DNA of 64,000 bases from JAOXRU01 sp965247735 (GTDB lineage: Bacteria > Bacteroidota > Bacteroidia > Flavobacteriales > Flavobacteriaceae). Numbering within the stretch: position 1 is the first letter of the stretch; each line of letters opens with the position of its first letter. Of the stretch, positions 9,275 to 17,588 are shown piece by piece. Below the pieces are notes generated by a model. It did not search any database. It saw only the letters and a program-made list of their open reading frames with translations, and had not been told where the DNA came from. A program made the position numbers and the translations under genes. The stretch covers positions 3,658,001 to 3,722,000 of the forward strand of contig CBDFHN010000002.1 of the NCBI GenBank assembly GCA_965247735.1, in the 5' to 3' direction.

Positions 9275-11005
9275 TTATTTGCTTTGATGCGCCATCTTTT
9301 TTAATAGAAGATCACATTCCATATTATTATCTATTGTATGTACAGCATCGGCAATGGATACATACAAGTTTTCTTTTCCTAATACCTTTATAAGGTCGCT
9401 TCTAAAAATAATATCTCTAGCTGGCCCTATAGCATTGGTGATGATTACAGAATAGTTTTTGTTTTTTAGATCTTGAATTATCTGTATTAAACTTTGCAAA
9501 GCAGTAGAATCTATATAATTAATAGCTTCTGCATTAATAATAATCGTTTTTAAGCTAGCTTGCTCTTGCGCTATTTTTTTTAACAATTCGTTTTTGAAAT
9601 AATCTTTATTTCCAAAAAATAGTAGTCCATCAAAGCGAACAATAAGTAAATCGTCTCGTATTTCTATAGCATCGTTAAATCTATCTTTGTTTTTGTAATA
9701 CTCAGTTCCTTTTATCCTTCCTAAAGCAACAAAATGAGGTTTAGAAATGCGGTATACGATAAGAAGTAAGGAGAATAAAATTCCAACAAGAATTCCTTCT
9801 TTAATACCTATAAGCAATGTTATGATAAAGGTGATAATAAGTACAAAAAACTCATCTTTTCTGTGTTTATATAATGCTATTGGGTATTTGATATCGATAA
9901 GGTTTACAACAGCAGCAATAATAATAGCAGCAAGCACTGCATTGGGAAGGTAATAAAAAATAGGTGTTAGAAACAATAATGTTGCCCCAACTAATATGGC
10001 GCTTATAAGCATAGCGACACCTGTTTTTGCACCAGATTGGTTATTTACTGCTGATCTAGAAAAACTAGCCGCTACAGGAAAAGCCTGAAAAAAAGAACCT
10101 AGCATATTTGCTGATCCTAAGGCAATAAGTTCCTGATTGGCATCTATTTCATAATATTTATGTTTTTCTTCCATGGCTTTACCAATAGAAATAGCTTCCA
10201 TAAAACCTACAAAAGCAACAGTAAGTGCTATCGGAAATAAAGAAAGGGTGTTTTCAATGCTAAAATTTGGAATTTGAAATGATGGTAATCCTTCTGGAAT
10301 AGATGCAATAATTTTTACGCCTTCTTCATTCCATTTGGTGAAATAGAGTAATACAATTCCTAAAACAACCACAATTAGTGCTGATGGAATTGCAGGATTC
10401 CATTTCTTTAAAAGCTTAATAATTAATATGCCTGTAAGTCCAATTGCCAGGGTATAGTAATTGATATCTCCTATATTTTGGAATAATGTTCCTATTTGAT
10501 GCTGTACAATACTTCCAGATATTTCAATGCCTAGAAGATGCTCAAACTGACTTAAACTAATGATAATTGCAGCAGCAGAAATAAAACCACTAATCACTGG
10601 TTTTGATAAAAAATTGACTAGAAATCCCATTTTACAAAACCCTAGTAGCAACTGTAATCCTCCAATAAAAAAAGCTAGAAAGATAGCCATAGCCACATAG
10701 TTTTCAATACCAGTTATGGATAATGCACCCAAACCTGATGCTATTAATAGAGAATCCATAGCTACAGGACCAACTGCCAGCTGCCTTGATGTTCCTAAAA
10801 AAGCATAAATAATAAGTGGAATTAAAGAAGCATATAGCCCATAAACAGGAGGAAGACCTGCAAGTATTGCATAGGCCATACCTTGAGGAATAAGCATTAC
10901 ACCAACAGTAATTCCTGCAGAAATATCACCAAGGATATATTCTTTTTTATAGTTGGGTAACCATCCCAATAAGGGAATTATTTTTTTTAATTTGCTATTG
11001 CTCAT
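9275..11005 (-). CDS. SulP-family anion permease with STAS domain
   Basis: 576 residues. The N-terminal ~420 residues hold 10-12 hydrophobic helices with the SulP signature region near the start (GDISAGITVGVMLIPQGMAYA, GLPPVYGLYAS). The C-terminal STAS domain covers about 440-560, with IINAEAINYIDSTALQSL as its core. SulP proteins carry sulfate, bicarbonate or other anions across the inner membrane. It starts 36 nt after the end of the Crp/Fnr gene and no separate promoter is seen, so both are probably one transcript. Next to a persulfide dioxygenase it may move sulfate, sulfite or thiosulfate (inference). Confidence 0.94.
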   Translation of the reverse strand: MSNSKLKKIIPLLGWLPNYKKEYILGDISAGITVGVMLIPQGMAYAILAGLPPVYGLYASLIPLIIYAFLGTSRQLAVGPVAMDSLLIASGLGALSITGIENYVAMAIFLAFFIGGLQLLLGFCKMGFLVNFLSKPVISGFISAAAIIISLSQFEHLLGIEISGSIVQHQIGTLFQNIGDINYYTLAIGLTGILIIKLLKKWNPAIPSALIVVVLGIVLLYFTKWNEEGVKIIASIPEGLPSFQIPNFSIENTLSLFPIALTVAFVGFMEAISIGKAMEEKHKYYEIDANQELIALGSANMLGSFFQAFPVAASFSRSAVNNQSGAKTGVAMLISAILVGATLLFLTPIFYYLPNAVLAAIIIAAVVNLIDIKYPIALYKHRKDEFFVLIITFIITLLIGIKEGILVGILFSLLLIVYRISKPHFVALGRIKGTEYYKNKDRFNDAIEIRDDLLIVRFDGLLFFGNKDYFKNELLKKIAQEQASLKTIIINAEAINYIDSTALQSLIQIIQDLKNKNYSVIITNAIGPARDIIFRSDLIKVLGKENLYVSIADAVHTIDNNMECDLLLKKMAHQSK

Positions 11006-11041
11006 CTAAAGGTAAAGTTAGACTTATTCTTGAAATAAATA

Positions 11042-11680
11042 TTAGAGGTGTAAATCTATAATTTTAATATGGTTTCGTTGCAATTCTATTTTGCCAAGGT
11101 GTTCTAGCTTTTTTAGTAACCTAGAAATCACAACTCTAGAAGTATGTAAATCATATGCAATTTCCTGATGTGTGTTATTGATGATAGTACTCTTTAGTAT
11201 TTTTGCTTTTTCGTTGAGGTATTTTAACAAACGATCGTCCATTTTTAAAAAAGCAATACTATCTATAGTTTCTAGCATTTCGTTAAGTCGATTGTGGTAG
11301 CTTTCAAAAATAAAATTCCGCCAGCTTTTGTAGGCTACAATCCATTCTTCCATTTTTTGAATGGGAATCATTATAATTTCGGTATCAGTTTGGGCAATAG
11401 CTCTAATTTCACTTTTACTATAACCAAGACAACAGGCTAATGTCATGGCACAAGTATCGCCACGTTCTAGAAAATAGAGCAACAATTCATCTCCATCATT
11501 ATCTTCACGCAATATTTTTATAGCTCCAGAAATAAGCAGAGGAATAGATTTGATATAATCCCCAATCTCAATTATTTTTTGCCCCTCCGGAATTGTCACA
11601 AGAGTACCTACATTACTAATTTCTTCTAGTAAGTTGTTTTCGAACAATTCTCCATAATGTTCTTGAAGGCTTTTTATCAT
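11042..11680 (-). CDS. Crp/Fnr-family transcriptional regulator
   Basis: 212 residues from ATG 11680 (MIKSLQEHYGELFE). The longer frame from 11710 is unlikely, because the predicted -7 box (11708-11715) overlaps it and transcription would start below that codon. A cyclic-nucleotide-binding fold (about 15-120) contains a conserved Cys pair in TCAMTLACCLGYS; the HTH lies at about 160-200 (THQEIAYDLHTSRVVISRLLKKLEHLG). The missing cAMP-pocket arginine signature and the Cys pair suggest a ligand other than cAMP, perhaps a sulfur species (inference). Matching operators in front of this gene and of the dioxygenase suggest autoregulation and activation of the locus. Confidence 0.92.
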   Translation of the reverse strand: MIKSLQEHYGELFENNLLEEISNVGTLVTIPEGQKIIEIGDYIKSIPLLISGAIKILREDNDGDELLLYFLERGDTCAMTLACCLGYSKSEIRAIAQTDTEIIMIPIQKMEEWIVAYKSWRNFIFESYHNRLNEMLETIDSIAFLKMDDRLLKYLNEKAKILKSTIINNTHQEIAYDLHTSRVVISRLLKKLEHLGKIELQRNHIKIIDLHL

Positions 11681-11707
11681 AATTGCAAGTGTTGCTAATA
11701 CAATCAA

Positions 11708-11752
11708 CAAAGGTATAACATACTGCTGTAATTAATTGGTAACTTATGTTAC
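11708..11752 (-). promoter_or_regulatory. promoter with Crp/Fnr-type operator upstream of the regulator gene
   Basis: Minus-strand -7 box TACCTTTG (11708-11715) with an inverted repeat GTAAC-TTAT-GTTAC (11739-11752) centred 34 bp upstream. The arrangement copies the promoter of the persulfide dioxygenase gene almost exactly. It indicates autoregulation and fixes the regulator's start codon at 11680. Confidence 0.75.
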
Positions 11753-11973
11753 TGATTGTAGTATAGACTTATTTGGTTCACTAATAATGGCTATATTCGG
11801 AGTGAAATATTGAATAGTTAAAAAAGTGTTTTTTGGCAATAAAGCAATTGAAAATAAAAGAAACAGCCCCATAAACCTCAATAAACCCTATAAATGACAG
11901 CTAGGTGACTCCTAAATGTCGCCTTAATATGCTAACCTTAACAATAGCTTTGTATCAAACAAAAACAAGTATT

Positions 11974-13734
11974 ATGGAAACACAATCACTAGCAAAAAAT
12001 TTGGTATATCAAAGAAAGTTAAAAGGTTATACTCAAGAAGAACTCTCAGACAAAACACAGGTTACAGTACGTACTATACAACGGATAGAAAAAGGAGATG
12101 TTAATCCACATTTACAAACGGTAAAATTATTAGCAGTTGCATTGAATGTTGAGGTAGACGAGCTTATTATTTTGGAAAATCCTAAGGAAGAAACCATATT
12201 AAAAAAATGGTTATTATTGATTCACGGAATTCCTATTTTGGGATTGGTATTACCATTATGCAATATATTATTACCATTGTTTTTATGGATTCATAAACGG
12301 GATGATAACAAACTGTACGATAATCATGGTATAAAGGTTATTAATTTTCAAATTAGCATGACTATTTTATATGTGATTTCATTTGTTTCATTATTTCTTA
12401 TTGAAGGATGGGGAATCCTGTTTTTTATTGCAGTAATTCCATTTAGTATTTTCGTTACTCTATATAATATTATAAAGGCGATTAATTCTCAACAATGTTA
12501 TTATCCTTTGTCTTTTCCGTTTTTAAAACACAAGAGGACTAATGCTGTAAAAATGCTATTGTTTTGCTTAGTAAGTGTTTTTATGCTGAATAGTTGTACA
12601 ACGCCTATCTCTAATGAGATTATTAGATTGGATGGTACTACCATCACTAAAGATTCGCTAAGCATAAAAATTAACCAGCTGGTAAAAGATGCCGATGTAC
12701 ATGGAATGGCGGTTACCGTTTTTAATGATAATAAAGTTGCTTATAAAGAAACATTTGGATACAAAAATTTTGAAAAAAAAGAGCTGTTGAATGATTCCAC
12801 AAATATCTATGGAGCTTCATTTAGTAAAGCTGTTTTTGGAGTTTTGGTAATGAAATTGGTGGAAAATGGTTCTTTGGATTTGGATAGACCACTGCAATCG
12901 TATTTGCCTAAAAAAATATACGATTATAAACCGCTTACACGATGGCATGATGATTATGCTGCTTTAAAAAATGATAGTTTATATCATAAAATAACAGCAA
13001 GAATGTGTTTGACACATACTACAGGTTTTGCAAACTCTAGATGGTTTGAAAGTGATTATCAATTGCGTGTCAATTTTGAACCAGGGAGTAGATATAGTTA
13101 TTCTGGTGAAGGCTTTATTTACTTACAGGTAATTTTAGAAAAAATAATGGGAAAAGGCCTTGAAGAATTAGCTCAGGAAATTATTTTTAAGCCTTTGCAA
13201 ATGAATACTACCAGCTACCAATGGCTACCGACCTATGAGAACAACTATTCTTTTGGTCATAAAACTAATGGCGAGCTATTTGTGAAAGATAAAGATAATG
13301 AGCCAAGAGGCGGCAGTACCTTAGAAACCACAGCTGGTGATTATTCTAAGTTTTTACAAGCAGTTTTTGAAGAGAAGATCCTTTCAAAGAAATCCTGGAA
13401 TGAATTGTTTAAACCACAATTACGAATTAGATCTACAAGACAATTTGGTCCATTGGCGAGTGAAGATTCAGATTTGAATAGCGCTATTGAACTGAGTTAT
13501 GGACTAGGATGGGGATTATTGCAAAGTCCATATGGATTTGGAGCTTTTAAGGAAGGGCATGGAAATGGATTTCAGCATTATTCCATAGTTTTTCCAGAAG
13601 CCAAAATTGGGATTATGTTAATGACCACTAGCGATAATGGTGAAAGTATTTTTGAAGAATTATTGGATGTAGCTATTAAAGATACCTTTACTCCTGTGGA
13701 GTGGGAGAATTATATTGCATATAACAAAGAGTAA
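11974..13734 (+). CDS. fusion protein: XRE-type HTH, DUF4870-like membrane region, serine hydrolase (beta-lactamase/PBP fold)
   Basis: 586 residues from ATG 11974 (METQSLAKNL); the 23-residue upstream extension from 11905 is not HTH-like. Residues 5-65 form an XRE helix-turn-helix (YTQEELSDKTQVTVRTIQRIEKG). Residues 80-170 are DUF4870-like with hydrophobic segments and positively charged loops (WIHKRDD, FLKHKRTNAVK). A further segment at 194-208 ends in LNSC, like a lipoprotein signal read through. The rest is a class C beta-lactamase-like hydrolase: SFSK (Ser282, Lys285), a YSYSGEGF tyrosine motif and EGHGNGF near the end. By the positive-inside rule the hydrolase faces the periplasm and the HTH the cytoplasm. 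Each part is common alone; the fusion is not one I recognise. Confidence 0.85.
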   Translation: METQSLAKNLVYQRKLKGYTQEELSDKTQVTVRTIQRIEKGDVNPHLQTVKLLAVALNVEVDELIILENPKEETILKKWLLLIHGIPILGLVLPLCNILLPLFLWIHKRDDNKLYDNHGIKVINFQISMTILYVISFVSLFLIEGWGILFFIAVIPFSIFVTLYNIIKAINSQQCYYPLSFPFLKHKRTNAVKMLLFCLVSVFMLNSCTTPISNEIIRLDGTTITKDSLSIKINQLVKDADVHGMAVTVFNDNKVAYKETFGYKNFEKKELLNDSTNIYGASFSKAVFGVLVMKLVENGSLDLDRPLQSYLPKKIYDYKPLTRWHDDYAALKNDSLYHKITARMCLTHTTGFANSRWFESDYQLRVNFEPGSRYSYSGEGFIYLQVILEKIMGKGLEELAQEIIFKPLQMNTTSYQWLPTYENNYSFGHKTNGELFVKDKDNEPRGGSTLETTAGDYSKFLQAVFEEKILSKKSWNELFKPQLRIRSTRQFGPLASEDSDLNSAIELSYGLGWGLLQSPYGFGAFKEGHGNGFQHYSIVFPEAKIGIMLMTTSDNGESIFEELLDVAIKDTFTPVEWENYIAYNKE

Positions 13735-14053
13735 ATGCAATTATTAAACAGAGCATCTTAAATAAATAATCTTTTTCATTTTTTTTCATTGCTAAAAAAA
13801 CGAAACAAAAAAATCTAGTCTGACTATATTTTGTTTAAATTCATTGTTCATTCCATAAATTATAGGAACTCGCTTTGCTCAAACAGCCTATAATTTTGAA
13901 TGGAATTTCACTGCAAATTTCACAACAAAATCTAGATATGAGATAAAAACAATAGCATTCAAAAGAAACTTATTGTACTTCCATTGCCTTTTTAAGTCCT
14001 ATAATATAAAGATGATTCAACTAATTTGCAAAAAGGTTTAGGATGGGTTGTTT
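13735..14053. other. intergenic region with an extragenic palindrome
   Basis: No gene is visible between the convergent hydrolase-fusion and DUF4345 genes. It contains the long imperfect inverted repeat at 13850-13906, described separately, flanked by two similar words (AAAAAATCTAG near 13807 and CAAAATCTAG near 13925). Confidence 0.6.
13850..13906. repeat. REP-like imperfect inverted repeat
   Basis: ATTCCATAAATTATAGG (13850-13866) pairs with CCTATAATTTTGAATGGAAT (13887-13906) except for a 3-nt bulge, around a 20-nt loop that reads AACTCGCTTTGCTCAAACAG. The GAGCAAAGCGAG core of the loop is itself a small hairpin and resembles words I associate with dispersed flavobacterial extragenic palindromes. 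It may also act as a bidirectional terminator between the two convergent genes. Confidence 0.5.
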
Positions 14054-14446
14054 TTAAACTCTAATTTTTTGTTTGTAGAGCAATAAAATACCTAAGGTGA
14101 TTTCTACAACTTCAAATGATAAAAATTTAATCTGGGTAGCGCTAATAAAACCAACCATTGCGCTACCTATAATTCGAAATACAATAAAAGAACCAATAAT
14201 TGTTGTTGTTAATAATGCCGAAAACACCCATGATTTGCTAAAAAACTGCAATAGAAGACTAGCAACTCCAATACCAACCATTAAGCCACAATAAATTAAG
14301 ATAAATGCTATTTCACCATCAGAATTGAGGGCTTGTAAATCTATTCGTTTTAATTTTCCAGGAATATCAAATAATACCGAAATGCCAGAAATTAAAAAAT
14401 ACAATGCCATTAGAGAAACATAGAGATATCCAAGTTTTTGTTTCAT
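14054..14446 (-). CDS. small four-helix membrane protein, DUF4345-like
   Basis: 130 residues with four hydrophobic segments (about 5-25, 45-65, 72-95, 100-125), matching the size and layout of DUF4345 proteins; the function is unknown. The first helix includes YVSLMALYFLISGISVLF, and KLLEVVEI-type charged turns are few. Its ATG directly follows a 91-bp repeat unit whose micro-ORF stops 4 nt before it, so translation may be coupled to that micro-ORF. Confidence 0.65.
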   Translation of the reverse strand: MKQKLGYLYVSLMALYFLISGISVLFDIPGKLKRIDLQALNSDGEIAFILIYCGLMVGIGVASLLLQFFSKSWVFSALLTTTIIGSFIVFRIIGSAMVGFISATQIKFLSFEVVEITLGILLLYKQKIRV

Positions 14447-14450
14447 GTGT

Positions 14451-14537
14451 CTATATTATTTTATTAAATCGGTCACATGGTACATCCTTATTAGTCATCT
14501 CCTTGGGTGTAGAATCCTTTGTTAATGGATGTTTCAT
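14451..14537 (-). CDS. repeat-encoded micro-ORF (28 aa, type 2)
   Basis: Reads MKHPLTKDSTPKEM followed by TNKDVPCDRFNKII and stops 4 nt before the DUF4345 start codon. It shares the PKEM(I/T)N centre with the type 1 micro-ORFs but the frame after that shifts by one base. Whether it is translated is unknown; position and orientation suggest a coupling leader. Confidence 0.35.
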   Translation of the reverse strand: MKHPLTKDSTPKEMTNKDVPCDRFNKII

Positions 14538-14548
14538 GTGTTTTATCT

Positions 14549-14617
14549 TTATTGTTTTTTAACGGTCACATGCTGTTCGCTATTAATCATCTCTTTGGGT
14601 GAAAAGTTTCTTAGCAT
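14549..14617 (-). CDS. repeat-encoded micro-ORF (22 aa, type 1)
   Basis: Reads MLRNFS then PKEMINSEQHVTVKKQ and ends 11 nt before the type 2 micro-ORF. The last 16 residues are identical to those of the copies at 56077 and 56167. The opposite strand is also open through this unit, so coding is not proven. Confidence 0.35.
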   Translation of the reverse strand: MLRNFSPKEMINSEQHVTVKKQ

Positions 14618-14648
14618 GCTTGTTTCATAATGTTAGCTTACTTTTAAA

Positions 14649-15652
14649 TTAATTATCAAAAAAATGAAAAATGTATTTTTTCTTTGCAGTGATATAATGA
14701 CCATGTATAATATTGTTTTGATGTTTAAACATGCTTTCTAGTTTGATAAAGCTAATGTTATCTGTTAGTGTTTTGATTTTATCAAATGCATTTTCTGGAA
14801 CATTACCTTTAAGATGCTGGTAGTTTTCATCAAACATACAATGAATATAAGTGGTTTTTCCTTTTGAGTAAGAATTATATGCACTAGACATGGGGTTGTA
14901 AAAGGCGCCAATGTTCATAGATAATCCGCTACCTATGGAAGTGCTAGCAATACCAACCATGGGAACAATCATACCTACGCCATGTTGAGCACTTGTATTA
15001 CTTCCAATAGTAAATATATAGCGGTTATCAACAATGTGCATTGTAAGTCCAATATCGGCTGAAGAAATTTTTCTTAAAAATTTCTTGGTAGATTCAAATT
15101 CTTTATGAGAATGAAGCTCCCAGTTTTCGTGAATAATTGGGCTATTTTTAAATTTTATTGGTTCATTTTTAAAAATTGCTAGTTCTTTTGTTTTTTCACC
15201 AGTTAGAATATTGTAAATCCTTAATCCTAAAATTGCACTATTTGATCCAACGGTATATAGATAATTCTTATACAAATAAGAATTCCCTTTTGAGTATTTG
15301 GCCTTTGGTTTGTCAAAAGTTTTTTCAATAATGGAAAATGAGTTTAAATCAATAGTAACTAATTGAGTTTTAGTAGGGTTTATGTCAAAAGTAAACATTA
15401 GCTTATCCCCTCTATGATACATTTTATATGGAGACGAAGTGATTCCAATTGAAGTTGGAATTTTGGTGTCTATTTTTTTTATATCAATAAAAAACAATTC
15501 ATTTACTAACAGCTTATATAAAGATACAGGGGTGTCTTCTCTACCAATAAATTTTATAGAACTAAAATCGACAGTTTTTGAAGTGAAATTGGCATCATTG
15601 TCAAATTCATAAAACTGTAAATGATCCTTTTTTTTCTTTATTGTTATTAAAT
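14649..15652 (-). pseudogene. C-terminal part of a secreted protein gene split by an IS element
   Basis: This fragment encodes about 331 residues of a protein that I do not recognise, with a middle section rich in Gly/Ser/Met (GMIVPMVGIASTSIGSGLSMNIGAFYNP) and repeated beta-strand-like stretches. Its apparent ATG at 15680 lies inside the IS element. Removing the element and one copy of the 9-bp duplication joins it in frame to the fragment at 17042-17486 (reading GKFYLI-TIKKKKDHLQFYEFD), giving a 479-residue original protein with a signal peptide. Repeat units follow immediately downstream. Confidence 0.85.
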
Positions 15653-17041
15653 CACAACTATCCGAAAGTTGCAAATTCAAAATAGCCTGAGAATCCCGTA
15701 TTTTTGGTTTGCGAACTTTAAATACATTTTATGGGACTCTACAAGCGCACTAAAAATACAAATACTCCACTACTTCGCCAAATTCTAGATTTAGTACCTA
15801 GGTGGATTTTTTCTCGCAGTACCGCACAGCATAAAAGTGACAAAGGCTGTAGCCGATATAAAGCTTACGATCAATTTGTAGCACTAACTTTCGGACAGCT
15901 GAATAAGTGTTACACTTTAAGTGATATTTCTACTGGTATTGGGGTTAGTGAAACCTTTATCTCAAGTTTAGGTCTTTCTCAGAGTCCAGCAACATCTACC
16001 ATGAGTGATGGTAATAAGAACCGGAGCTATAAGGTGTTCGAGAGCCTGTATAAAGGTTTATTAACACATTATACGCACCTATTATCAAAACGTCATGAAT
16101 CCCATATTATCAAAGAAATCAAAGACCGCAGTATAAAACTAATAGACAGCTCCGTTATTAGTCTATGCTTATCCATGTTTGACTGGGCAAAGTTTCGGAC
16201 AGCAAAAGGAGGAATCAAAATACACACCTGTTGGGACGATACAATGATGATACCAGATGTAGTAAACATCACTCCTGCCAAACTACATGATCGCTATGGA
16301 CTTGAACAACTGGTCTTTTCAAAAGGTACCATAGTGGTTGAGGATAGGGCTTATTTTGATTTTCTTCTAATGTTGCAAAGAATAAGAGCAGAGAATGTTT
16401 TTGTTACTCGCATAAAAACCAATACCGTATTCGAGACTATGCGAGAATTGGAACTTCCTGAAAATAGTGACCAAGACATTTTGAAGGATGAAATTATAAG
16501 ACTCACTAGCAAGAAAGCTGTTCAAACAGGAATCAACCAAGTAGAACTGCGATTGGTTCATGTTTACAAGCCTGATGAAAACAAGGTTATAGAAATCATT
16601 ACCAACCAACTAGATTGGAAAGCCAGAACCATTGCTGACCTTTACAAAAAACGATGGGACATCGAGTTATTCTTTAAAGCAATCAAACAGAACCTTCAGA
16701 TCAAAACCTTTGTCGGAACAAGCGAAAATGCTGTAAAATCACAGATATACATTGCATTGACAACCTATTTATTGCTTCAGCTCATCGTCAGGACTATTGC
16801 CAAGAAGAATCATGCCTTTTCCAATTTCGTAGAGAAAATAAGGATTTGTCTCTCGTTTTATCTCACCCTTGACTATGTCTGCAATCAGGTAGGAGAAGGA
16901 GCAAAGAAAATAAGAGGAAAACCACAAGCAAATCTACCTTTCAAGATAGACTTATTTTCCATGTAAATCTCAATATTGAGCCAGATCATCGTGGTTCATA
17001 AGGTTTTTATGTCTTATCTGAAAAACTTTCGGATGGCTGTG
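15653..17041 (+). mobile_element. complete IS4-family insertion sequence, 1389 bp
   Basis: The ends are imperfect terminal inverted repeats: CACAACTATCCGAAAGTT on the left (from 15653) and its near-complement ending at 17041 on the right (16 of 18 positions match). Both sides are flanked by the 9-bp direct repeat TTATTAAAT (15644-15652 and 17042-17050), the target duplication. One transposase gene fills the interior. The intact ends, duplication and open transposase frame point to a recent insertion. The element interrupts a minus-strand gene. Confidence 0.93.
15731..16966 (+). CDS. IS4-family transposase (DDE type)
   Basis: 411 residues. The N-terminal ~75 residues (MGLYKRTKNTNTPLLRQILD...RYKAYDQFVALTFGQL) are DUF4372-like, usual for this IS4 subgroup. 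The catalytic triad is visible: Asp in KLIDSSVISL (about 137), Asp in VVEDRAYFD (about 205) and Glu in YKKRWDIELFFKAIK (about 314), which also gives the Y-(2)-R-(3)-E-(6)-K signature. It catalyses cut-and-paste or related transposition of the surrounding element. No frameshift is present, so the enzyme is probably active. Confidence 0.95.
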   Translation: MGLYKRTKNTNTPLLRQILDLVPRWIFSRSTAQHKSDKGCSRYKAYDQFVALTFGQLNKCYTLSDISTGIGVSETFISSLGLSQSPATSTMSDGNKNRSYKVFESLYKGLLTHYTHLLSKRHESHIIKEIKDRSIKLIDSSVISLCLSMFDWAKFRTAKGGIKIHTCWDDTMMIPDVVNITPAKLHDRYGLEQLVFSKGTIVVEDRAYFDFLLMLQRIRAENVFVTRIKTNTVFETMRELELPENSDQDILKDEIIRLTSKKAVQTGINQVELRLVHVYKPDENKVIEIITNQLDWKARTIADLYKKRWDIELFFKAIKQNLQIKTFVGTSENAVKSQIYIALTTYLLLQLIVRTIAKKNHAFSNFVEKIRICLSFYLTLDYVCNQVGEGAKKIRGKPQANLPFKIDLFSM

Positions 17042-17486
17042 TTATTAAATAAAACTTTCCCTTATAATGTAGCGTTTGTACAATTTCTTGATTTGTTAAA
17101 TCAAGTTCAAATTCTTTAAATTCAGATTTTTGTTCTTTAAAGTTAAAGCTGACTGCGGCAAATTTTGTTTCTATATTGTTTGAAAGGTATACCATGAAAT
17201 TACCATCAATAATACCTTTTCCTAGTACACGTCTGTATTTTCTAGCTTTGTCTTCTAAATTGATTTCTCCTATTTTTTTGTATTCTTTATTGAACAAATA
17301 GGCATATGCTCGTTTTGCATCAGTAAGGACCATGGCAAAATCACCATTTTCTTCATTTACAATTGGAGTTACATTTTTTAGCTTTCCACTTGAAGTTTTT
17401 AAGGTGTTTATAAATCCTCCAACTTTTGTTTGGGCAGAAGAAATAGAAAAAGATAATAGGGCAATTATTAATAATTGTTTTTTCAT
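17042..17486 (-). pseudogene. N-terminal part of a secreted protein gene split by an IS element
   Basis: About 148 residues of host coding sequence, starting with a clean signal peptide (MKKQLLIIALLSFSISSAQ). The reading frame runs into the IS element and stops at 17007, adding foreign residues after KGKFYLI. The rest of the gene is at 14649-15652. Strand-rich sequence with phrases such as YAYLFNKEYKKIGEI and DGNFMVYLSNN suggests a beta-propeller or sandwich protein exported to the periplasm; no family was recognised. Confidence 0.85.
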
Positions 17487-17531
17487 GAAAAATGTATATA
17501 GTTATCGAAGATAATATTCTTTGCAAAAAAA

Positions 17532-17562
17532 AAAGCAACATTTAAATTTTAAATGTTGCTTT
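17532..17562 (-). terminator. terminator hairpin after metG
   Basis: AAAGCAACATTTAAA (17532-17546) pairs perfectly with TTTAAATGTTGCTTT (17548-17562). On the minus strand, in the direction of metG, the stem is followed by a long T run (complement of the A run at 17524-17534). It separates metG from the split secreted-protein gene. Confidence 0.8.
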
Positions 17563-17588
17563 GAATTTAGTAGTATATTAAAAAAGGA

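Larger units (their letters stand above)
14447..14628 (-). repeat. two units of the ~90-bp intercistronic repeat family
   Basis: Two related units lie head to tail: 14447-14537 (type 2) and 14538-14628 (type 1). Each starts on the minus strand with ATGAAAC and ends just before the next ATGAAA. Shared words include CGGTCACATG and TTAATCATCTC/TTAGTCATCTC. The type 1 unit is nearly identical to the units at 56067-56336; the type 2 unit matches the one at 44161-44252. They fill the space between the interrupted gene at 14649 and the DUF4345 gene. Confidence 0.85.

Noticed and set aside
11905..11973. upstream start at 11905 for the HTH-hydrolase fusion
   Set aside because: The 23 extra residues are not part of the HTH domain, and the ATG at 11974 gives the usual XRE start.
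14649..15680. a complete 343-residue gene starting at 15680
   Set aside because: The ATG lies inside the IS element, beyond the target duplication.
17007..17486. a 159-residue complete gene at 17007-17486
   Set aside because: Its last residues come from the IS element; the frame continues in the fragment at 14649-15652 once the element is removed.
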